A DNA stretch of 6,539 nucleotides, from assembly GCA_030614585.1 (NCBI GenBank), contig JAUWTT010000235.1, positions 1-6,539 on the forward strand, read 5' to 3'. The position numbers and the translations under genes are program-made. Origin of the DNA: Acidobacteriota bacterium (lineage in GTDB: Bacteria > Acidobacteriota > UBA6911 > RPQK01 > JAPXNP01). A model generated the notes under the pieces. It saw only the letters and a list, made by a program, of their open reading frames with translations. It did not search any database and had not been told where the DNA came from. Below, in pieces: positions 1 to 6,401 of the stretch (position 1 is its first letter; the number at the start of each line of letters is the position of its first letter).

Positions 1-131
1 AGGTCTGCGTGCAAGCGCTTGATTGCCACCTGGCGCTTGAGTTTCGTATCGACAGCCCTGTATACTTCTCCCATCCCACCGCTGCCAAGTTTCTCCTCGA
101 CACGGTAATGAGAGATCGTCTCACCTACCAC
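1..131 (-). CDS. Serine/threonine protein kinase (PknB-like), N-terminal fragment
   Basis: The reverse strand encodes the first 43 codons of a Hanks-type serine/threonine kinase; the rest lies beyond the window edge. From the chosen GTG start (129-131) the protein opens with VGETISHYRVEEKLGSGGMG. The glycine-rich ATP loop GSGGMGEV is at residues 16-23 and the ATP-binding lysine of subdomain II is K38 in VAIKRL. The frame is closed upstream by a stop at 162-164 and has no ATG. The purine-rich AGGGGGAGAG directly before the GTG can serve as ribosome binding site. In this family the kinase domain is usually at the N-terminus and is often followed by a membrane segment and a sensor or TPR/WD40/TolB-like region; none of that is visible here. 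The gene is divergent from the thioredoxin-like gene. The family call is very secure; substrate and signal are unknown. Confidence 0.9.
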   Translation of the reverse strand, partial: MVGETISHYRVEEKLGSGGMGEVYRAVDTKLKRQVAIKRLHAD

Positions 132-396
132 CTCTCCCCCTAAGGCCTCAGGAAGGCACAGTTAGCTTTTGCTCTTTATATTAACTCGGCCCTGACCGTT
201 ACGCAATCAGAAAAGTTCTGGGGAATCGGGCCTGCGAGCCTTTTGTTGCTTGCCAAACTTTTGCTCAAGACACTACTGGGCGAACACAAACTGTGAAGTG
301 AAACAGTTACCGGCCACCATTCTGAAGCTTTGTGTGGCCCCCTATATGTTATCTTGGACGTTAACTCGATCGTTCCTCGGATCACAGATTGGAAAC
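132..396. other. Divergent intergenic region, kinase / thioredoxin-like gene
   Basis: This 265-nt stretch must carry the start signals of both flanking genes. Apart from the candidate minus-strand promoter, it holds a 6-bp perfect inverted repeat GGCCAC (312-317) / GTGGCC (334-339) with a 16-nt loop, located in what would be the leader of the thioredoxin-like gene. No convincing plus-strand -35/-10 pair was found. An open frame runs through the right part from a TTG at 250, but it lacks a recognisable protein start and is best read as leader sequence. Confidence 0.4.
178..206 (-). promoter_or_regulatory. Candidate sigma70-type promoter for the kinase gene
   Basis: On the minus strand TTGCGT (201-206) is followed after exactly 17 nt by TAATAT (178-183), which overlaps a TATAAA (175-180). 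This would start transcription near 171, about 40 nt upstream of the kinase GTG. The -35 match is weak (3 of 6) and the -10 match moderate (4 of 6). The call rests mainly on position and spacing. Confidence 0.27.
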
Positions 397-1152
397 ATGC
401 GAGTCAATTTCATCACGTTTTTGATCACTCTCAGTCTTACAGTAGGTTCATTCCGAGCAGGCCCTCGGCAACCGGAATGGGGCAACTCGCTACCAGAAGC
501 ACTTAGGGCTTCAGAAGCATCGGGCAAACCGGTTTTCGTCGAGTACTGGGCTGCACAGTGTCACTACTGCAAGGACTTGGAGATAGAGTTCGAGACCCAT
601 GAGTTCCAACGCGTCCTCTCTCAATTTGTGAAAGTACGAATCAACTTCGAGGTGGAAACAGAACTGGCTCGTCGCCATCAAATCCGTACTCTCCCCACAA
701 CGCTCGTCCTCGATGACAAAGGTAACGTCATCATGAAATCGGTGGGCAGAACTAAGAGAATAGTCCTCCTGCGCCGGCTCACCGCAGCCCAAAGCGACTA
801 CTCGGACTATCTGGCGCAACGGGACGAAGTAGATGACTCTCGAGCCCTCAAACGGCGAGGTGACTATCTCCTGGCATCAGGACATCCGGAAGGCGCGATC
901 ACAATTCTAAAAGATCTTCAGAACCGCTTGACTCCGGCTGACCGCGCGCTCGCAGAAGAGACCAGGTTCTCACTGGCGCTCGGATACTTCGGAATTCGCG
1001 CCTTTTCCCGGGCGGCCGAAATCTTCAAAGAATTATCTGACAAAGCGCTCTCTTCCGAACTACGCGAGGATGCTAAGGAGGCGCTCAAGATGGCAGAAGT
1101 ACTTATGGAAGCTCAAGGCCCGGCAACATCAGAGCTCGAACCCCACAATTGA
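397..1152 (+). CDS. Exported thioredoxin-fold protein with C-terminal TPR-like helices
   Basis: A 251-aa protein. The ATG at 397 was chosen because it opens a typical signal peptide: MRVNF, a hydrophobic run to about residue 18, then a polar region near FRAGPRQ. The frame stays open upstream to a TTG at 250, but that extension would bury the signal. Residues about 30-145 form a thioredoxin-like domain: GKPVFVEYWA, then the redox motif C55-H-Y-C58, and the cis-proline in TLPT (P100) before LVLDDKGN. Residues about 150-240 are helical and TPR-like (RRGDYLLASGHPEGAITIL, then ALGYFGIRAFSRAAEIFKEL). The family reduces or isomerises disulfides in periplasmic proteins; both active cysteines are present, so redox activity is expected. 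The TPR part suggests a protein partner. It resembles Thioredoxin_7/DsbD-gamma-like domains, but no DsbD or CcdA partner gene is nearby. A weak GGAAA lies just before the start. It ends 17 nt from the convergent kinase-like gene, with no visible terminator between. Confidence 0.85.
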   Translation: MRVNFITFLITLSLTVGSFRAGPRQPEWGNSLPEALRASEASGKPVFVEYWAAQCHYCKDLEIEFETHEFQRVLSQFVKVRINFEVETELARRHQIRTLPTTLVLDDKGNVIMKSVGRTKRIVLLRRLTAAQSDYSDYLAQRDEVDDSRALKRRGDYLLASGHPEGAITILKDLQNRLTPADRALAEETRFSLALGYFGIRAFSRAAEIFKELSDKALSSELREDAKEALKMAEVLMEAQGPATSELEPHN

Positions 1153-1169
1153 CCGCAGCAAGAACGCGA

Positions 1170-2849
1170 TCAAATCCTCCCTGAGCGAACGATTGCCAGA
1201 ACCAGCCAGAGTCCCAGGAGACCCGCAATCAGAAAACCCGCGAGTCCAAAGGCCGAAAACCCGAAGATCATAGGTCCCCTGTCCAACTGCAGGACGAAGG
1301 AAGAGCCTACGATCAGTGCTGCAATGATCATTCCGAAGGCCAATCGGTTCGACGATCGATCCATCTCAAGAGTGAGATGGGCAAGACCCTCATGATGAAG
1401 TGAAACAACCATCTTGCCCTTCTTGACCTTCGCCACGATATCTTCAAGATCCTCAGGCAGGGCGGCCAGGACCTCTTGATATGCCTGTAACGAACCAACC
1501 AGATTCCGTACCTTTCGGCGAGGATCAAAGCGCCTGGCGATGAAGGATTGGACGAAGGGTTTGGCCTCAGCGACGATGTCAAACCCGGGATCCAGCTTCC
1601 TGCCTACCCCGGAAGTGATCGCCAGCATTCGACCCACCATGGCCAGATTCACAGGCAGGATAATGCGATGGCGGCGCAAAGTCCGCAGCGATTCTCGAAT
1701 AAGTTGCTCTGCGTCAATTCGATCCAGTGGTAGACCGTGATAGCGGTCAACGAATTCGAGAATGTCGAACTTGAGCAGAGGCTCATCGACATCTTCCGGC
1801 AGCATTTCCATCCGCTTGAATATCCTTGCGATAGCATTCGCGTCACGATTCACGACAGCCGACAGAAGTCCACCCAGGGACTCCGCCGTCTCTTCGTCCA
1901 GTCGTCCCACGATTCCGAAATCCACGGTCGCAATCACGTTGCCATCGAGCACGAAAACATTTCCAGGATGGGGATCCGCATGAAAGAGGCGATGTTCGAA
2001 GACTTCTCTGAGCACCGCACGCGCACCGTTACGCGCGATGGCCTTGCGGTCATAACCTCTCGCATCCAGTTCCTCGAGGTTGTTGACCTTGACACCATCG
2101 ATGAATTCAGTCGTCAAAATCCGCCTGCTCGACAGTTCCCAGTGGACCTTCGGAATGACCCGGGTTTCATCGTTGGCGAAATTCGAGCGGAAGCGCTCCA
2201 ATGCCTGTGCTTCGGCCACAAAGTCAAGCTCCCTCCGAATACTGTTCGCGAACTGAGCGAGGATTTCCCGTGGACGAAACCACCGCAGTTCCGGGACCTG
2301 CCGCTCAAGCAACCCGGCAAGTTCGTCGAGAATCGCCAAGTCGGCTTCAATGCGACGCTGGATTCCCGGCCGCTGGACCTTGACCGCTACAACCTCACCA
2401 GAATTGGTGACTGCCCTGTGCACCTGGGCAATCGAAGCCGACGCCAGCGGCGTCGAGTCAATCGAACCAAACAGATCTTCAGGCTGCTTCTCAAACTCAT
2501 CCAGGCAGATTCGGCATACCTCTTCATACGGGAACGCCTGAACTTGGTCCTGGAGCAGTTCCAACTCGGAAATGTATTCTTCAGGAAGGATATCCGGCCG
2601 AGTGCTCAACAATTGGCCAAGCTTCACAAAGGTGGGACCCAGATCTGCCAGAGCCAACCTGAGGCGCCTCGGAGTCGGAATGTTGGACTGTCTCTTGCGC
2701 CGCCTGAACCGCAGGCTCCGCCAAAACGACGTTTCGGGAAAGATTCGGAACGAGATGTCGTCGAAGCCGTACTTGAGAAGGATAAGGGCAACTTCTCGAT
2801 ATCGCTTCAACCGGCCATAGGTTCTAAGAGTTCTTAGAGGATGAATCAT
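1170..2849 (-). CDS. ABC1/AarF/UbiB-family atypical kinase
   Basis: A 559-aa membrane-anchored member of the ABC1/UbiB protein-kinase-like family, which supports isoprenoid quinone synthesis as an ATPase/kinase-like factor in bacteria. Seen in order: the family KxGQ motif (K76, G78, Q79 in FVKLGQLLSTRPDILP); the alanine-rich nucleotide loop LASASIAQVH (135-144), replacing the usual glycine loop; ATP lysine K157 (VAVKVQRPG); the ExD pair E207/D209 (RRELDFVAEA); catalytic loop HADPHPGN (290-297); and metal-binding DFG (310-312). Two C-terminal membrane segments span about 503-521 and 527-555. All key residues are intact. The start at 2849 fits the conserved opening MIHPLRTLRTYGRLKRY; an in-frame ATG at 2897 would add 16 polar residues and overlap the upstream gene more. 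The gene overlaps the phasin-like gene by 26 nt, suggesting translational coupling. It is close to E. coli UbiB in length and plan, but orthology, and whether the quinone is ubiquinone or menaquinone, cannot be decided, so no symbol is given. Confidence 0.93.
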   Translation of the reverse strand: MIHPLRTLRTYGRLKRYREVALILLKYGFDDISFRIFPETSFWRSLRFRRRKRQSNIPTPRRLRLALADLGPTFVKLGQLLSTRPDILPEEYISELELLQDQVQAFPYEEVCRICLDEFEKQPEDLFGSIDSTPLASASIAQVHRAVTNSGEVVAVKVQRPGIQRRIEADLAILDELAGLLERQVPELRWFRPREILAQFANSIRRELDFVAEAQALERFRSNFANDETRVIPKVHWELSSRRILTTEFIDGVKVNNLEELDARGYDRKAIARNGARAVLREVFEHRLFHADPHPGNVFVLDGNVIATVDFGIVGRLDEETAESLGGLLSAVVNRDANAIARIFKRMEMLPEDVDEPLLKFDILEFVDRYHGLPLDRIDAEQLIRESLRTLRRHRIILPVNLAMVGRMLAITSGVGRKLDPGFDIVAEAKPFVQSFIARRFDPRRKVRNLVGSLQAYQEVLAALPEDLEDIVAKVKKGKMVVSLHHEGLAHLTLEMDRSSNRLAFGMIIAALIVGSSFVLQLDRGPMIFGFSAFGLAGFLIAGLLGLWLVLAIVRSGRI

Positions 2850-3165
2850 TCTCTGACTCTGAGTCCTCCGAGGAGTGGCTGTGGCCTTCGAGATCATCCA
2901 CTCGCTTCACCAGATCTTCAAAAGCTTGCCGGCTCGGACCCCCAACCTCTCGCATGACCTTCTGGACGGTCTCCTTAACCGATTGCGAAAACTTCTGCTG
3001 CTCGTCCCTCGCTCTGGCCATGAGGTCTTCGAAGACCTGCTTACGGTCCTTCTCAGCCACCTCACCCTTCTTCACCAGTTCGTCAACGACTTCATCGACC
3101 TTCTCACGAGTCAGGCTCGCGAATCCCAGCCCTACCAAGTATGTTTTCTTGAGGAGATCTAACAT
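2824..3165 (-). CDS. Phasin-like helical protein
   Basis: A 113-aa, almost wholly helical protein. It begins MLDLLKKTYLVGLGFASLTREKVDEVVDELVKKGEVAEKD, the pattern seen in small proteins annotated as phasin or polyhydroxyalkanoate granule-associated (PhaF/PhaI-like). A short apolar stretch (about 8-18) is followed by a charged, heptad-like helix to about residue 93 (coiled-coil-like by eye), then a hydrophilic serine/acidic tail (about 95-113: HSHSSEDSESENDSSSKNS). It has no signal peptide or enzyme motif. A good Shine-Dalgarno, AGAGGTG (3173-3179), lies 7 nt before the ATG. It is the first gene of a pair with the UbiB-like kinase and overlaps it by 26 nt. Family members are often found beside such kinases, so a role in membrane or lipid association of that kinase is as plausible as granule coating. 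No PHA synthase gene is in the window, so a storage-granule role is unproven. Confidence 0.8.
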   Translation of the reverse strand: MLDLLKKTYLVGLGFASLTREKVDEVVDELVKKGEVAEKDRKQVFEDLMARARDEQQKFSQSVKETVQKVMREVGGPSRQAFEDLVKRVDDLEGHSHSSEDSESENDSSSKNS

Positions 3166-3304
3166 AATCAGGCACCTCTAACCTTTTGACAAAGTGATTG
3201 GATCTATCGCACCTGGCAAGCCGCCCCAACAGGCGACTTCCAGTATCACTGTTTAACTCCAAATTAGCATAAAAGGTTGATCGCGACCAACTAGATTCGA
3301 ACTT
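3166..3304. other. Leader region upstream of the phasin-like gene
   Basis: This non-coding stretch lies between the phasin-like start and the heptad-repeat element and should contain the promoter of the phasin/UbiB-like pair. I see no -35/-10 pair I would defend on the minus strand. A small inverted repeat CGCC (3222-3225) / GGCG (3232-3235) sits in the presumed leader. A TTGACA on the plus strand at 3186-3191 has no matching -10 and no gene to serve. Confidence 0.35.
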
Positions 3305-3320
3305 GGGAGCTGGGAGCGTG

Positions 3321-3348
3321 GGTAATCGGTGATCGGTAAACGGTAAAC
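3321..3348 (+). repeat. Left heptad array, 4 copies
   Basis: Four contiguous 7-mers in perfect register: GGTAATC, GGTGATC, GGTAAAC, GGTAAAC, followed by GGC. Variation is confined to positions 4-6 of the unit. This is the left arm of the composite element. Confidence 0.9.
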
Positions 3349-3430
3349 GGCAAGTAAGTGGGGTTAGCGAGTCGGTCACAGGATGGCTTGGTACCCTGGG
3401 TGGTAAATCTTCTTGACGGGGGTAGGTACC

Positions 3431-3479
3431 GATTACGGATAACCGATTACCGATCACCGGTCACCGATTACCGATTCCC
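3431..3479 (-). repeat. Right heptad array, 7 copies, inverted; supplies a stop codon
   Basis: Seven contiguous 7-mers. Read on the minus strand from 3479 downward they are GGGAATC, GGTAATC, GGTGACC, GGTGATC, GGTAATC, GGTTATC, CGTAATC, and then GGTACC. The first two units are inside the hydrolase gene: they encode its last three residues (G628, N629, R630) and its TAA stop (3468-3470). Confidence 0.9.
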
Positions 3480-5360
3480 CACGATCCCAAACTCCAGAGA
3501 CGACGAGAACTCTCCTGAGTGGAACACGCGCTGAACTGCTTTCTGAAAGTCCTCGGGGCCAGCCTTGTATATGTCCACCAGTTTCTGTGGATTGAGGTCT
3601 ATCATGGGAAACCAGGTACTTTGCACCTGAATCATGATTTGGTGATTCTTTTTGAAAGTGTGGAAGACATCCTGCAAGTCAAACTGGATCTTGGTGACTT
3701 CCCCGGGCGCAAAAGGCTCGGGCGCTGCCAGGCTGTTACGAAACTTGCCACGAAGAACATCTCCCCTCACCAGCATCTGGTATCCCCCCAACTCGACTTC
3801 TCTCGGGTTCGAAACCGGGTTCGCGGTGTCAGATGGAAAGACGTCGATAACTTTTACAACCCAGTCCGAGTCCGTCCCGGAAGTCGAGACATAAAACGAA
3901 ACAGTCAGCGGCCCTGCCACTCGGACATCTTCTTCAAGTACCTCAGTCGAGTAACTCAGGACATCGGGTCTACGACCGGCAAACCGTTGATCCTCTAACA
4001 TGAAGGATTCGTCATACCAGTGATTCGTCTTCCCCGTGTAAGGAACGGGCTTTGCGGGATCACTGACGTATTCATCGAACCCTGTCTCTGTTCGCTCTGG
4101 TGGCTCAAACGAAAGGCGCTCACCGTCACGAAGATACAGTCTGCTCGTCTTCCGATGAGCTGGAGGCCAACTGTCGAGATAGCGCCACACATTCGCCCCA
4201 GTCTCAAATACAATCGCCTCAGCAAGATCCGGAGTGCCCTGCCCTTTCAAATGGAAGTTGAAAAAAGGTAACTCGACGAACTCCGTATAGAACTCCGAAG
4301 TCCGAGAGCCAAAGTCGATATCTCCCAGCCAATGCCCATCATTCTGGTTCCACTGTCCATGGGACCAGGGACCCATCACCAGCATGTTGTGGGCTTCCGG
4401 GTTCTGCTTTTCGATCGCCTCGTAGGTCCTCAATGCTCCGAACAGGTTTTCGGTATCAAACCATCCTCCCACCACCAGGACCGCAGGTTGAATATCCTTT
4501 AGACGCGGGAGCACGTTACGAGCTTGCCAGTACTCGTCCCACGTCCCATGCGTCATCAATTGATTCCAGAAATGCACTTGACCCTTCAGGTAACGCTCGT
4601 TCACCGCAGGAAGCGGCCCTGCATCCTGGAAGAACTCGTACCCATCCGGAGTCCAGTACTCGAAGTCACGTCCCTCGTGCTCGGTCGGTTCAAGGCGAGG
4701 AAAGCCGTTTCGTGCCAGCCAGGCAAACGCGTGAGACAGAAGGAATGCTCCGTTGTGATACCAGTCATCTCCGGCCATCCACTTCGAAACCGGCGCTTGA
4801 GGAGAAGTGGCCTTGACGGCAGGGTGCGCGGCGATCGTTCCCATCGACGCATAAAAACCAGGATAGGAGATGCCGCTGATCCCGACTTTCCCGTTGTTGT
4901 TCGGAATGTTCTTGATCAGCCAATCGACCGTATCGTAGGTATCCGTGGTCTCATCAATGTCCTTGGGTCCACGTCTTTCTTCGATGATGGGCCGGATATG
5001 CAGGAATTCTCCTTCCGACATGTAGCGCCCCCGCACATCCTGATAACCCACAATGTACCCTTCTTCAAAGTATCGGCTACTTTGAACTCCAGGATTGCTG
5101 ACGTACTGGTCGCGACCGTACGGGTTAACTCCATACGGAGTGCGTTTGAGAATGAAAGGATAAGTCCGAGTCTTGTCTTTAGGAACATAGACCTGGGTGA
5201 ACAGCCGAACCCCATCTCGCATCAGTATCCGGTACTCGTGCTTTACGTAGTGCTCTCGAATGAAATCTGGAGGGATTCCCACCAGAGACGGCGTGAAGAA
5301 GATTAGGGTTAACCCCCACCCCAAACAGATTCTCTTGGCCCAGGAACATCTTGTTTTCAT
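3468..5360 (-). CDS. Exported CocE/NonD-family serine hydrolase, alpha-amino-acid ester hydrolase-like
   Basis: A 630-aa enzyme of the X-Pro dipeptidyl-peptidase (S15)/CocE superfamily, closest by motif to alpha-amino-acid ester hydrolases, which cleave or transfer alpha-amino acyl esters and amides. A signal peptide (MKTRCSWAKR, then a hydrophobic run to about residue 27) predicts export. Conserved RTPYG (73-77) carries the likely oxyanion tyrosine Y76. The nucleophile is S165 in GISYPG, followed by Y166; the acid is D302 in GGWFDTEN; the base is H334 in GPWSHGQW. MAGDDWYHNGAF (195-206) matches the ester-hydrolase signature. A C-terminal jelly-roll domain runs from about 390 to 625. Of the three carboxylates that bind the substrate ammonium group in characterised ester hydrolases, two seem present (D199, E304) and the third is Asn (N305). 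The ATG has a strong Shine-Dalgarno, GGAGAA (5365-5370). The last three residues and stop come from the heptad array, so the native C-terminus may have been altered. It could instead be a peptidase or acylase; the substrate is unproven. Confidence 0.9.
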   Translation of the reverse strand: MKTRCSWAKRICLGWGLTLIFFTPSLVGIPPDFIREHYVKHEYRILMRDGVRLFTQVYVPKDKTRTYPFILKRTPYGVNPYGRDQYVSNPGVQSSRYFEEGYIVGYQDVRGRYMSEGEFLHIRPIIEERRGPKDIDETTDTYDTVDWLIKNIPNNNGKVGISGISYPGFYASMGTIAAHPAVKATSPQAPVSKWMAGDDWYHNGAFLLSHAFAWLARNGFPRLEPTEHEGRDFEYWTPDGYEFFQDAGPLPAVNERYLKGQVHFWNQLMTHGTWDEYWQARNVLPRLKDIQPAVLVVGGWFDTENLFGALRTYEAIEKQNPEAHNMLVMGPWSHGQWNQNDGHWLGDIDFGSRTSEFYTEFVELPFFNFHLKGQGTPDLAEAIVFETGANVWRYLDSWPPAHRKTSRLYLRDGERLSFEPPERTETGFDEYVSDPAKPVPYTGKTNHWYDESFMLEDQRFAGRRPDVLSYSTEVLEEDVRVAGPLTVSFYVSTSGTDSDWVVKVIDVFPSDTANPVSNPREVELGGYQMLVRGDVLRGKFRNSLAAPEPFAPGEVTKIQFDLQDVFHTFKKNHQIMIQVQSTWFPMIDLNPQKLVDIYKAGPEDFQKAVQRVFHSGEFSSSLEFGIVGNR

Positions 5361-5544
5361 AGAATTCTCCGTGCGAATACCTTTCCAGAATCAGTCTAAC
5401 ACCTTATCAGCAGCCGCTTTCGTGGTTTCGACGCCCCACACAGAATGACGAATCCAGTCGAGGCGCTGTATCAACAGTTTGAGGGACTCGGCTTCACAAA
5501 AACAACCTGAATGCCTTGCTAAGGATATAATCCTCGCAAAGCTC
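5361..5544. other. Divergent intergenic region, hydrolase / metallophosphoesterase
   Basis: This 184-nt region separates two genes transcribed away from each other and must hold both promoters. On the plus side a perfect TATAAT lies close to the metallophosphoesterase start. On the minus side only the hydrolase Shine-Dalgarno (5365-5370) is clear; no convincing -35/-10 pair was found. A frame in phase with the metallophosphoesterase opens at a TTG (5479), but the extension lacks conserved features and would displace the Tat motif from the N-terminus. Confidence 0.45.
5522..5534 (+). promoter_or_regulatory. Consensus -10 box inside a 13-bp palindrome
   Basis: The sequence AGGATATAATCCT contains a perfect TATAAT (5526-5531) and is itself a perfect inverted repeat, AGGAT-ATA-ATCCT. 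Transcription would begin near 5537-5539, only about 6-8 nt before the ATG at 5545, giving an almost leaderless mRNA. No Shine-Dalgarno lies in the last 12 nt, which agrees. No good -35 hexamer exists at 16-18 nt, and there is no extended -10 TG, so an activator may be needed or the match may be chance. Confidence 0.35.
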
Positions 5545-6390
5545 ATGGAGATTAACCGACGCCGATTCCTGCGAACTGGCGGGACTCTCACCCTTGGAAC
5601 CGTCCTTGCCGGCATCGGAGGAAGCATCTATGGAACTCGCTTCGAGACCCGAATGCTTGACATAGAGTCGGTTCGAATTCCCCTCGACGGTCTTCCGGCC
5701 GGTTTGGAAGGTTTTCGAATTGTCCTGTTAAGTGATTTTCATATCTCAGAGCACACTTCCCTTGAGTTCATCGAAGAGGTTGTCTCGGTAGCGTCCTCAT
5801 TCAAAGCAGATTTGGTGGTTCTCCTCGGCGACTTCGTTTTAAGAGAAGTCGAAGCCGTTTTTGACCTGGCGCCCGCGCTGGCCAAGATCAATGCGAAACA
5901 TGGAATCTTCTCCATCCTTGGAAACCATGACATTTGGCAAGGAGCCCCAACGGTTGCAGAAGCTCTTGAGCGATCAGGGCTCAAGGTCCTGGTCAACGAA
6001 GGACTTACGCTGAGTCATCAGAGTGAACGGTTCTTTCTTGCTGGTGTGGATGACGGATGGGCAGGGCATCCCGATCTCAATGCGGCTTTGACCTCACGGC
6101 CTTCCGATGTTCCGGTATTTCTCCTTGCCCATGAACCAGACCTGGCCGATGGATTTGCTGCCGACGGTCGGGTGGCGCTGCAGTTATCGGGGCACAGCCA
6201 CGGTGGGCAGGTTCGCTTCCCAGGCTTTGGTTCTCCTTTCTGCCCCCCCCTCGGACGTAAGTATGATCAGGGGCTTTACCGGGTGAAGAACACCTGGCTC
6301 TACACGAATCGAGGGATTGGAGTCACCGTACCCATCCGACTTAACTGCCCTCCTGAGATCACAGAAGTAACACTGGTCAGGGGAGACTAG
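5545..6390 (+). CDS. Tat-exported metallophosphoesterase (YkuE/YaeI-like)
   Basis: A 281-aa calcineurin-like phosphoesterase. The ATG at 5545 places a twin-arginine motif at the N-terminus (N4-R5-R6-R7-F8-L9-R10), followed by the weakly hydrophobic TGGTLTLGTVLAGIGG, so Tat export or membrane anchoring is predicted. All dinuclear metal-site motifs are present: D64-x-H66 (LSDFHIS), G95-D96 (LLGDFVL), GNHD at 126-129, H196 (LLAHEPD) and G-H-S-H at 216-219 (LSGHSHGGQ). Length and motif spacing fit the YkuE/YaeI group, whose members hydrolyse phosphodiester or pyrophosphate bonds, some acting on lipid-linked substrates such as UDP-2,3-diacylglucosamine. The substrate here is unknown. GDFVL differs slightly from the frequent GDxVD, but the metal-binding Asp is intact. 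It is divergent from the exported hydrolase. Its TAG stop (6388-6390) directly abuts the second heptad-repeat element. Confidence 0.92.
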   Translation: MEINRRRFLRTGGTLTLGTVLAGIGGSIYGTRFETRMLDIESVRIPLDGLPAGLEGFRIVLLSDFHISEHTSLEFIEEVVSVASSFKADLVVLLGDFVLREVEAVFDLAPALAKINAKHGIFSILGNHDIWQGAPTVAEALERSGLKVLVNEGLTLSHQSERFFLAGVDDGWAGHPDLNAALTSRPSDVPVFLLAHEPDLADGFAADGRVALQLSGHSHGGQVRFPGFGSPFCPPLGRKYDQGLYRVKNTWLYTNRGIGVTVPIRLNCPPEITEVTLVRGD

Positions 6391-6401
6391 GAGCTGGGGG
6401 C

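Larger units (their letters stand above)
3305..3480. repeat. Composite repeat element with inverted heptad-repeat arms
   Basis: This element has three parts. The left part is two degenerate 7-mers GGGAGCT and GGGAGCG (3305-3318), then four GGTNANC heptads (3321-3348). A core of about 82 nt follows (3349-3430). The right part is seven heptads on the opposite strand (3431-3479). The reverse complement of 3445-3472 matches 3321-3348 at 24 of 28 positions, so either transcript could fold into a long, imperfect 28-bp stem with a loop of about 96 nt. The core shares TCACAGG, ATCTTCTTG and GGTAGGT, in the same order, with sequence after the second heptad array near the window's right end. No reading frame in the core looks like a gene. 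It lies between two minus-strand genes and could act as a large terminator-like hairpin for the hydrolase transcript, but it has no U-tract. The repeat structure is certain; calling it one mobile or dispersed element is inference. Confidence 0.75.

Noticed and set aside
250..396. N-terminal extension of the thioredoxin-like protein from a TTG at 250
   Set aside because: It would place about 49 non-conserved residues before an obvious signal peptide. The ATG at 397 fits an exported protein.
1737..2837. A 366-codon open frame on the plus strand
   Set aside because: It is fully antisense to the UbiB-like kinase, whose motifs are all intact. The translation shows no family pattern and is a codon-bias shadow.
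2850..2897. Upstream ATG of the UbiB-like kinase at 2897
   Set aside because: It adds a polar 16-residue extension not typical of the family and lengthens the overlap with the phasin-like gene. It remains possible but is less likely than 2849.
3186..3191. TTGACA consensus -35 on the plus strand
   Set aside because: No -10 at 16-18 nt and no plus-strand gene follows before the hydrolase, which is on the other strand.
3283..3312. GTTCGAATC on the minus strand, resembling a tRNA T-loop
   Set aside because: The flanking bases do not form a 5-bp T-stem, and no acceptor, anticodon or D arm fits around it.
3104..3457. A 117-codon minus-strand frame crossing the intergenic element
   Set aside because: It runs through the heptad repeats and into the phasin-like gene in another frame. 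Its composition is low in protein-like features and it has no ribosome binding site.
3321..3479. CRISPR-like array
   Set aside because: The units are only 7 bp, directly contiguous without spacers, and in inverted arms; no cas genes are present.
4524..5306. A 260-codon open frame on the plus strand
   Set aside because: It is antisense to the hydrolase catalytic domain, including GISYPG, and has no recognisable protein features.
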